DNA from: JASMHC01 sp964476515
Lineage (GTDB): Bacteria; Pseudomonadota; Alphaproteobacteria; Rhodobacterales; Rhodobacteraceae
DNA length: 20,197 nt
Assembly: GCA_964476515.1 (NCBI GenBank)
Contig: CAYZAY010000039.1
Location: 1-20,197 of the forward strand
Direction: 5' to 3'
The position numbers and the translations under genes were made by a program. The notes under the pieces are model-generated. The model saw only the letters and a list, made by a program, of their open reading frames with translations, was not told the DNA's origin and did not search any database. Each line of letters opens with the position of its first letter. Position 1 is the first letter of the stretch. Positions 15,036 through 20,197 of the stretch are shown piece after piece.

Positions 15036-15469
15036 GAATTGGTCACCCTTTGCCGCGCCAGTGCGCTGTCTCGATCATTTATACCAAGCAAGTTTGAGAC
15101 AAGTCGCAAAATACTGTCTTCTTCGGGATCGCGTTCGCCATCAGCCAATACGATTTGCCACAGTGCTTCGACAACTGCTGTGCGGTCATCAAATGGGACG
15201 GCATCTTTGATCGCGCGGGTAAATTGGACCGTATCAGCGGCCTGTGCCTCGGCCTCTTCCGCTTGTCTGCGTAGTTCGGCCGTTTCAAGCGCAGATAGCC
15301 CGTAGCGTTCGCCAACTATCCGGTCGATATGCGCCGCTTCACTGTCGTCATAGAAATTGTCAGCCCGCGCCACGCGCACCAGAAGCGCAGTCAGTGCCAA
15401 TCGAGCGTCCGCGTCGGGAAGCTGTGCAGGTTCGCCACTTAAGACGGAATTCAGAAGTTTGGAAAACAT
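15032..15469 (-). CDS. TerB-like domain protein
   Basis: Small helical protein of 145 residues of the tellurite-resistance TerB/DjlA-like superfamily. Two related halves each carry an acidic metal-binding-like stretch: VRVARADNFYDDSEAAHID (about 32-50) and VLADGERDPEEDSIL (about 107-121). It has no signal peptide or membrane helix. No other ter gene is near, so tellurite resistance should not be assumed; many such solitary proteins have no known role. It starts three bases after the DUF1330 stop and overlaps the next gene by 4 bp. Confidence 0.82.
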   Translation of the reverse strand: MFSKLLNSVLSGEPAQLPDADARLALTALLVRVARADNFYDDSEAAHIDRIVGERYGLSALETAELRRQAEEAEAQAADTVQFTRAIKDAVPFDDRTAVVEALWQIVLADGERDPEEDSILRLVSNLLGINDRDSALARQRVTNS

Positions 15470-15472
15470 GTG

Positions 15473-15766
15473 CTAGCCGTCGTATCCTTCAACAATAATC
15501 ATAGTCGTATCCGCAATCCCAAGCTGCAGTTCCAGCGCCTTGGAATATTCAGGCGAGTTGTAGCAATCTAACGCCGCTTGATAAGATGGAAATTCAAGAA
15601 CAACGCTTCTTGGGTGGGCTTGGCCTTCGGTCACTTGTTGCTGTCCTGCCCGAATTAGGAACTTTGCACCGTATTTCTCAAATGCTGCAGCGTTTAGTTT
15701 CTTATATTCTTCATATTTATCAGCGTCATGAACATGATTGTTCGCTATCCAGTACCCTTTTGGCAA
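15473..15766 (-). CDS. DUF1330 domain protein, TTG start
   Basis: Small protein of 97 residues of the DUF1330 family (dimeric ferredoxin-like alpha/beta barrel fold). From a TTG at 15766 it reads (M)PKGYWIANNHVHDADKYEEY, the typical family beginning, and then has RSVVLEFPSYQAALDCYNSPEY, the family signature near the middle. AGGAGGG lies seven bases upstream of this TTG, an excellent ribosome site. The frame is open back to another TTG at 15823 overlapping the rlmJ stop, but the extra 19 residues do not fit the family and that codon lacks such a site. It is the second gene in the rlmJ run. Function unknown. Confidence 0.85.
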   Translation of the reverse strand: MPKGYWIANNHVHDADKYEEYKKLNAAAFEKYGAKFLIRAGQQQVTEGQAHPRSVVLEFPSYQAALDCYNSPEYSKALELQLGIADTTMIIVEGYDG

Positions 15767-15782
15767 ATCACTGCCCTCCTCT

Positions 15783-15821
15783 GACCTTTGAAGAATAGAT
15801 TGGCCTTTATGGCCAAAGGTC
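15783..15821 (-). promoter_or_regulatory. Nested inverted repeats before DUF1330
   Basis: GACCTTTG (15783-15790) pairs with CAAAGGTC (15814-15821), and inside it TTGGCC (15800-15805) pairs with GGCCAA (15811-15816). The two pairings share bases 15814-15816, so they compete. They fill the space between the rlmJ stop and the strong ribosome site of DUF1330. Role unknown; control of read-through or translation is possible. Confidence 0.5.
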
Positions 15822-16605
15822 AAGCCGCAAGAGCGCGATAAAGCGTGTTTAGTCGCTTCATCTCGGTCTCAATTCCAAAGGGCGCGTTGATGATGAACAT
15901 TCCTGATCCTATCATCTTGTGCCCATCACGTACCGGTGGGAATGAAACATCATGGGTGGTGGCCTCGGGCAATGCGGCTTTCAATTTCTTGATCATCGGC
16001 GCTTGCAGTCCGGATTTTAGGATCGGATACCACAGGGCGATAATCCCGACATTCCACTTGCGGTGCAGTTTAGGCAAAGCAGCGGCCATGGCGTCGTAGT
16101 CTGACTTCACTTCATAGCTCGGGTCGATCAGCATTAAGCCCCGCCGTGGAGTTGGCGGGCAAAAGGACTGCGCTACTTCCATACCGTCTTGATGAACGAT
16201 ATTTGCCCCGGTTCCGCGCATTGCTGTTCGCAGCGCCTGAATTTCTTGGGGATGCAACTCACAAAATGTCATCGCGTCCGACGCTCGCATGAATCCAGAT
16301 GCCAAAAGCGGAGATCCGGCATAGGCTGTGGCGCCATGGTTTTGCTTCACTTCGTCCAAACGACGACGAAACGGGTGCTCAGGATCAAACCAGCGCTCCA
16401 GAACCGATCCAACGCCTTTTTCGGCCTCGCCCGTCTTTAACGCCTCGGTTGATTCCAGATCATAAAGCCCGCGACCTGCGTGGGTTTCGAAATAGGACAG
16501 CGGTTTGTCCTTGCGGGTCATGTAATCCAGCATCCAACACAGCAACGCGTGCTTTTGCACATCCGCCAGATTTCCAGCGTGGTAGATATGCTGGTAGGAC
16601 AACAT
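15820..16605 (-). CDS. rlmJ: 23S rRNA (adenine(2030)-N(6))-methyltransferase RlmJ
   Basis: rRNA modification enzyme of 261 residues using SAM. The N-terminus MLSYQHIYHAGNLADVQKHALL is diagnostic of the family (formerly DUF519/YhiR). The SAM region includes YFETHAGRGLYDL, and the catalytic motif IV is DPSYE (compare DPPYE in E. coli). GMFIINAPFG near the C-terminus is conserved. It begins a four-gene run on the - strand. Its upstream leader contains the second copy of the GC-rich hairpin element, immediately after pyrG. Confidence 0.94.
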   Translation of the reverse strand: MLSYQHIYHAGNLADVQKHALLCWMLDYMTRKDKPLSYFETHAGRGLYDLESTEALKTGEAEKGVGSVLERWFDPEHPFRRRLDEVKQNHGATAYAGSPLLASGFMRASDAMTFCELHPQEIQALRTAMRGTGANIVHQDGMEVAQSFCPPTPRRGLMLIDPSYEVKSDYDAMAAALPKLHRKWNVGIIALWYPILKSGLQAPMIKKLKAALPEATTHDVSFPPVRDGHKMIGSGMFIINAPFGIETEMKRLNTLYRALAA

Positions 16606-16620
16606 CAGGCTTCTTTTGTT

Positions 16621-16673
16621 CCAAAATATTCCCGGGGGGGATGAGCCAAAGGCTCAGCGGGGGCAGAGCCCCC
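16621..16673. repeat. GC-rich intergenic hairpin element, copy 2
   Basis: The layout matches the copy at 5550-5594: lead CCAAAATATTCCCGGGGGGG, then hairpin GGGGGC (16659-16664), loop AGA, GCCCCC (16668-16673). A second small hairpin, TGAGCC (16642-16647), loop AAA, GGCTCA (16651-16656), is inserted between lead and main stem. It lies between the pyrG stop and the rlmJ start, both on the - strand, so it may end pyrG transcripts and lie in the rlmJ leader. Confidence 0.7.
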
Positions 16674-16689
16674 ATTCAGCAGCTCACGA

Positions 16690-18333
16690 TTATACAAGCC
16701 GAGACGTCTCGACCGCGGCCCGCACAAAATCTTTGAACAATGGGTGCGGATCAAACGGTTTTGATTTCAGCTCTGGATGGAACTGAACGCCAATGAACCA
16801 TGGGTGATCTTTCCACTCAACGATCTCAGGCAAACGCCCGTCTGGCGAAAGGCCGGAAAATTGCAGACCACAGGCCTCAAGCTTTTCACGGTAGCGCATG
16901 TCAACTTCGTAGCGGTGACGATGGCGTTCTTCGATGGTTGCGTTGCCGTAAACTTCGGCGACTTTCGAACCGGATTTCAGCGTGGCGTCATAGGCGCCAA
17001 GACGCATCGTGCCACCCTTGTCATCGCCGACCTTGCGTTCAACCTTGTGGTTGCCTTGGACCCATTCTTTCAGGTGATAAACCACCGGTTCAAAACGCTT
17101 TTCTCCGGATTCGTGGTCGAATTCTTCAGATCCGGCAGCCTTGATGCCAGCCACGTTGCGTGCGCCTTCGATCACAGCCATCTGCATGCCCAGACATATC
17201 CCCAAGTAAGGAATGTTACGGGTACGGGCGAACTCGGCAGCTTTGATTTTACCTTCGGTGCCACGTTCGCCAAATCCACCGGGTACTAGGATCGCGTGGA
17301 AGCCTTCCAGATGTGGCGCTGCGTCTTCGGCGTCAAAAACCTCGGCATCGACCCATTCGACCTTGACCTTCACCCGATTAGCCATTCCTCCGTGGGTAAG
17401 GGCTTCTTTGATAGACTTATAGGCGTCTTCAAGCTGGGTATATTTGCCAACAATGGCGACTTTGACTTCGCCGTCGGTGTTGTAGATGCGATCTGCTACG
17501 TCGTGCCAACGGTCAAGCTTTGGCTTTGGGGCGGGAGAAATATCGAACGCGTCCAAAACAGCCTGATCCAGACCTTCGCGGTGATAAGCCAGTGGCGCTT
17601 CGTAGATCGATTTAAGATCATAGGCCGCCACAACAGCTTCTATACGGACGTTACAGAACAGGGCGATCTTTTCGCGCTCTATTTCCGGGATGGGCTGTTC
17701 AGAGCGGCACACAAGCACGTCAGGGGCAATACCGATAGATTGCAGCTCTTTAACGCTGTGCTGGGTGGGCTTGGTCTTCAGTTCGCCGCTGGCCGCCAGA
17801 TAGGGCAACAGGGTCAGGTGCATGAAAATGCATTCGCCGCGTGGACGATCGTGGGTGAACTGGCGGATGGCTTCAAAAAAGGGCAGACCTTCGATGTCAC
17901 CGACGGTGCCGCCGATTTCACACAGCATGAAATCAACCTCGTCATCGCCAATTTCGATGAATTTCTTAATCTCGTTAGTGACGTGGGGAACGACCTGAAT
18001 GGTTTTGCCCAGATAATCGCCACGGCGCTCTTTTTCGAGAACATTGGTGTAAATCCGCCCCGAAGACACTGAATCGGTGAGACGGGCAGGGACGCCGGTG
18101 AAGCGTTCGTAGTGACCCAGATCAAGGTCGGTTTCGGCGCCGTCGTCGGTCACGAACACTTCGCCGTGTTCAAATGGCGACATCGTGCCCGGATCAACGT
18201 TTAGATAAGGATCAAGTTTGCGCAACCGAACGCTATAGCCACGTGCCTGCAACAATGCGCCCAAGGCTGCAGATGCAAGACCTTTGCCCAGAGAAGAAAC
18301 AACACCGCCTGTGATGAAAATGTACCGTGCCAT
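16690..18333 (-). CDS. pyrG: CTP synthase
   Basis: Converts UTP to CTP using glutamine and ATP; last step of de novo pyrimidine nucleotide synthesis. The 547 residues match the standard length. The synthetase domain has the P-loop GGVVSSLGKG (9-18), KLDPYLNVDPGTMSPFEHGEV (39-59) and CEIGGTVGDIE (138-148). The glutaminase domain has the oxyanion PGGFGERG (351-358), nucleophile C380 in GICLGMQ, and H519/E521 in FHPELKSKP. All key residues are intact. It follows secG on the same strand after 161 bases, a common pairing in this group of bacteria. Confidence 0.98.
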   Translation of the reverse strand: MARYIFITGGVVSSLGKGLASAALGALLQARGYSVRLRKLDPYLNVDPGTMSPFEHGEVFVTDDGAETDLDLGHYERFTGVPARLTDSVSSGRIYTNVLEKERRGDYLGKTIQVVPHVTNEIKKFIEIGDDEVDFMLCEIGGTVGDIEGLPFFEAIRQFTHDRPRGECIFMHLTLLPYLAASGELKTKPTQHSVKELQSIGIAPDVLVCRSEQPIPEIEREKIALFCNVRIEAVVAAYDLKSIYEAPLAYHREGLDQAVLDAFDISPAPKPKLDRWHDVADRIYNTDGEVKVAIVGKYTQLEDAYKSIKEALTHGGMANRVKVKVEWVDAEVFDAEDAAPHLEGFHAILVPGGFGERGTEGKIKAAEFARTRNIPYLGICLGMQMAVIEGARNVAGIKAAGSEEFDHESGEKRFEPVVYHLKEWVQGNHKVERKVGDDKGGTMRLGAYDATLKSGSKVAEVYGNATIEERHRHRYEVDMRYREKLEACGLQFSGLSPDGRLPEIVEWKDHPWFIGVQFHPELKSKPFDPHPLFKDFVRAAVETSRLV

Positions 18334-18444
18334 GCGGCGCGTGCCCCCGTGATTATTCTTGTTTTATTCGTGCGAATCGGCGCGAAATTTTTCACACCAC
18401 CACGGGATTCCCGAGTACCAGATTCGCAAACCTCGTGCAACCGA

Positions 18445-18465
18445 GTCGCAACATGATGTTGCGAC
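18445..18465. other. Perfect palindrome between secG and pyrG
   Basis: GTCGCAACAT (18445-18454), a central G, and ATGTTGCGAC (18456-18465) form a perfect 10-bp inverted repeat, 29 bases after the secG stop. No T-run follows on the - strand, so it is either a Rho-type processing hairpin or an operator for pyrG. No other feature was seen in 18334-18494. Confidence 0.55.
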
Positions 18466-18494
18466 CGGATATCGTTTCTCAAAGTCTTGTGGTG

Positions 18495-18857
18495 TTAGTT
18501 GGCGCTAGGAACCAACGGAAGATCACCGGAACTTGGTGGCAGAAGATCATCGCCCGACGGCAAAGCCGGAACGGTTTCTTCTGTTGCAGCCGGGGCATTG
18601 CCAAGACGGTCGACAACCGAACCACTTGCCGATTTCTGTGCTGCAATGACGGTCAAAGCGATTGATGTGCAGATAAACGCGATTGCAACAACCCATGTCA
18701 GTTTGCCCATGGCCGTTGCCGCTGAACGTCCTGCGACAGCACCGCCACCGCCGCCGCCGCCCATCGAGCCGAGGCCACCTTCAGAGCGTTGAAGAAGAAC
18801 CACTGCGATAAGGGCAAGAGCCAGTAGCAGGTGAATGATGAGGACAACGTTTTCCAT
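18495..18857 (-). CDS. secG: Preprotein translocase subunit SecG
   Basis: Small membrane subunit of the SecYEG channel, 120 residues. Two membrane helices: about 4-22 (VVLIIHLLLALALIAVVLLQ) and about 52-71 (LTWVVAIAFICTSIALTVIA). Between them is the conserved cytoplasmic loop QRSEGGLGSMGGGGGGG. The C-terminal tail after about 75 is a Pro/Ser-rich extension common in alphaproteobacteria. The Shine-Dalgarno is weak (AAGCGG). It diverges from the nitrile hydratase genes. Confidence 0.94.
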   Translation of the reverse strand: MENVVLIIHLLLALALIAVVLLQRSEGGLGSMGGGGGGGAVAGRSAATAMGKLTWVVAIAFICTSIALTVIAAQKSASGSVVDRLGNAPAATEETVPALPSGDDLLPPSSGDLPLVPSAN

Positions 18858-18887
18858 AAAAAACCGCTTTCTTGTTCGACAGCGTGC

Positions 18888-18916
18888 TATCTAGGCAAGT
18901 TTCTTTGCTGGGGCAA
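18888..18916 (-). promoter_or_regulatory. Candidate sigma-70-type promoter of secG
   Basis: Read on the - strand: TTGCCC (18916-18911), a 17-base spacer, then TAGATA (18893-18888), about 30 bases before the secG start. The -10 matches consensus only in part, so this is tentative. Confidence 0.3.
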
Positions 18917-18964
18917 GGGACGATCGTGCTGGACTTGGTAGATAAGCCTAGGCAATCTGCGATT

Positions 18965-19576
18965 ATGCCCCATGATCACGACCATCCGCACAGTTTGTTA
19001 CCATCCGATCCTGCCTTGCGCGTCAAAGCGCTTGAGACTCTGCTGACGCAAAAGGGTCTTATCAATCCTGCGACTTTGGACGAANNNNNNNNNNATACCT
19101 ATGAAAACAAAATCGGCCCTAAAAACGGGGCTGCTGTCGTAGCTAAGGCATGGTTTGATCCCAAATTTCGCGAATATCTGCTTTCAGACGCCATAGCCGC
19201 AGTTTCCGAAATGGGATTCTATGGACGTCAGGGGGAACACATCGTCGCGGTGGAAAACACGCCTGAACAGCACAACATGGTCGTTTGTACGTTATGCAGC
19301 TGTTACCCGTGGCCTTTGCTCGGGATTCCTCCGGCTTGGTATAAATCCGATTCTTATCGTGCACGCGCTGTAAAAGAACCGCGCAAAGTGTTGGCCGAGT
19401 TTGGGGTCGAGCTACCAAAAGATCAGGCGGTTCGGGTTTGGGATTCTACCGCCGAGGTTCGCTATCTGGTTCTTCCGATGCGCCCCGAAGGTACTGACGG
19501 AATTAGCGAAGCTGAACTTGCGAAACTTATAACCCGCGATTCCATGGTTGGAACGGGCTTGGCGGTACAACCATGA
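18965..19576 (+). CDS. nthA: Nitrile hydratase alpha subunit, cobalt type, interrupted by an assembly gap
   Basis: Catalytic metal-binding subunit that hydrates nitriles to amides, 203 residues. The claw motif VCTLCSCYPW is at 107-116, with ligands C108, C111, S112 and C113; threonine after the first cysteine and YPW after the last indicate the cobalt class. TYENKIGPKNGAAVVAKAWFD and RVWDSTAEVRYLVLP are typical of the family. The start at 18965 gives a His/Asp-rich N-terminus (MPHDHDHPH), as in many alpha subunits; the open frame back to 18872 does not fit. The ribosome site is poor. Ten N at 19085-19094 replace residues around 41-44 but both flanks stay in one frame. The stop overlaps the beta-subunit start (ATGA). 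Confidence 0.92.
   Translation: MPHDHDHPHSLLPSDPALRVKALETLLTQKGLINPATLDEXXXXTYENKIGPKNGAAVVAKAWFDPKFREYLLSDAIAAVSEMGFYGRQGEHIVAVENTPEQHNMVVCTLCSCYPWPLLGIPPAWYKSDSYRARAVKEPRKVLAEFGVELPKDQAVRVWDSTAEVRYLVLPMRPEGTDGISEAELAKLITRDSMVGTGLAVQP
19085..19094. other. Run of ten undetermined bases (N)
   Basis: Ten consecutive N lie within the nitrile hydratase alpha gene. The round number suggests a scaffold or masking placeholder, so the true length is unknown. The frame is the same before (LINPATLDE) and after (TYENKIGP). Confidence 0.95.
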
Positions 19577-20197
19577 GCCGCGTTCACGATATGGGTGGAC
19601 GGTTCGGCGATGGTCCAATTGTGGCGGACGCCGAAGACGCACCTCTATTTCCCCAAGACTGGCATGCAAGGGCGTTGGCCGTGACCTTGGCCGTCGGATC
19701 GCTAGGGCAGTGGAATATCGACATCTCGCGACATTCGCGCGAGCGTCTTTCCCCGAAAGATTACACGCGTTTTAGCTATTACGAGAAATGGACATCAGCG
19801 CTTGCTGATCTTTTGGTGGAATATGGGATCATTTCCGAAGACGAGCTAAAAAGTGGGCAATCCTCTGGTCCTTCACCATTGTCTGACCGCTGCTTTCAGC
19901 CCGAAGCCGTTGCCAGCGCACTTGCAAAAGGCGGGCCAGCTGATCGGGACGGACCGAAGCCCAAATTTGCGATAGATGACCCCGTTTTGACCGTTTTGCC
20001 TGCAGGCAATGCAAATCTGCAGGGTGGTCACACAAGATTGCCCGCTTATGCAGCAGGAATGAAGGGGCGGATCTTAGCTGTTCACGGATGTCACGTATTT
20101 CCGGATTCCAATGCGCATGGTTTTGGCGAGGACCCACAGCCGCTCTACTCAGTGGCTTTTGCCGCATCAGAACTTTGGGGCGAAGCTGAAAACCCAA
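19573..20197 (+). CDS. nthB: Nitrile hydratase beta subunit, cut by the window end
   Basis: Structural partner of the alpha subunit. The ATG at 19573 overlaps the alpha stop by 4 bp, and the frame stays open for 208 codons to the window edge. Hallmarks: MSRVHDMGGRFGDGPI at the start, QWNIDISRHSRERL (46-59) with the conserved arginines contacting the claw, SYYEKW (68-73), GGHTRLPAYAAG (151-162), HGCHVFPDSNAHGFGEDPQPLY (171-192) and ELWGEAENP at the edge. The family usually ends a short distance after this last motif, so perhaps 10-15 residues are missing. HGCHVF has Cys where Ala is common. An accessory/activator gene would be expected next, outside the window. Confidence 0.92.
   Translation, partial: MSRVHDMGGRFGDGPIVADAEDAPLFPQDWHARALAVTLAVGSLGQWNIDISRHSRERLSPKDYTRFSYYEKWTSALADLLVEYGIISEDELKSGQSSGPSPLSDRCFQPEAVASALAKGGPADRDGPKPKFAIDDPVLTVLPAGNANLQGGHTRLPAYAAGMKGRILAVHGCHVFPDSNAHGFGEDPQPLYSVAFAASELWGEAENP

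Noticed and set aside
15032..15469. Tellurite resistance operon
   Set aside because: Only a TerB-like domain is present; no terA, terC, terD or terZ nearby.
15767..15823. Longer DUF1330 start overlapping the rlmJ stop
   Set aside because: Extra residues do not fit the family; the TTG at 15766 has a near-ideal AGGAGGG.
17296..18072. 258-codon open frame on + opposite pyrG
   Set aside because: Mirror of the conserved CTP synthase frame; no recognisable domain or ribosome site.
18872..18964. N-terminal extension of the nitrile hydratase alpha subunit
   Set aside because: The extension overlaps the secG promoter region and does not resemble the His-rich family start at 18965.

Overview
The window looks like a chromosomal segment of a marine-type alphaproteobacterium of the Rhodobacterales (Roseobacter group). 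This is an inference. It rests on the protein style, on the blocks tatA-tatB-tatC-DUF815 ATPase next to surE-pcm-nlpD, on secG followed by pyrG, on moderately high G+C (one pyrG line counts to 58%), and on a GGGGGC-AG(C/A)-GCCCCC intergenic hairpin of a kind I remember from this group. No CRISPR array, rRNA, tRNA, transposase or integrase was seen. Genes are densely packed and no gap exceeds 300 bases. The largest gaps are 2864-3037, 18334-18494, 10801-10935, 14184-14300, 8328-8443 and 9104-9213.

Layout. (1) 9-2228, + strand: an ArsM-type arsenite methyltransferase with the full set of family cysteines, followed by an iron/polyamine-type ABC ATPase without its permease or binding protein in the window. 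(2) 2225-2860, - strand: a short YafY/WYL regulator whose start codon adjoins a perfect inverted repeat, probably its own operator. (3) 3038-5538, + strand: the complete twin-arginine translocon tatABC, coupled to a DUF815 P-loop ATPase. (4) 5601-9103, - strand: surE, pcm and an NlpD-like LysM/LytM lipoprotein, transcribed in that order, preceded by an atypical SDR protein. (5) 9214-9798, + strand: bioY (biotin uptake) with a perfect hairpin upstream and a strong terminator downstream. (6) 9901-10800: an isolated, visibly AT-richer sulfotransferase. (7) 10936-14183, - strand: a polar amino acid ABC importer in the order ATPase, binding protein, permease, permease. (8) 14301-16605, - strand: rlmJ, DUF1330, a TerB-like protein and a PhnD-like binding-fold protein without a signal peptide, in a tight run. 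(9) 16690-18857, - strand: secG and pyrG. (10) 18965 to the window end, + strand: a cobalt-type nitrile hydratase, with the alpha subunit interrupted by 10 N and the beta subunit cut by the window edge.

How the parts work together. Much of the window concerns the cell envelope and import: folded-protein export (Tat), Sec (SecG), cell-wall amidase control (NlpD-like), biotin uptake, amino acid uptake and an unidentified ABC system. SurE and Pcm are the usual stationary-phase and protein-repair partners of NlpD. ArsM and nitrile hydratase are accessory detoxification or nitrogen-acquisition functions.

I found no clearly new multi-gene defence or mobile system. The best leads are the paired-cysteine inserts in both amino acid permeases, the signal-less PhnD-like protein in the rlmJ operon, the degenerate LytM active site, the repeated intergenic hairpin element, the operator-like repeat at the WYL gene, and the nested hairpins in front of a TTG-started DUF1330 gene.
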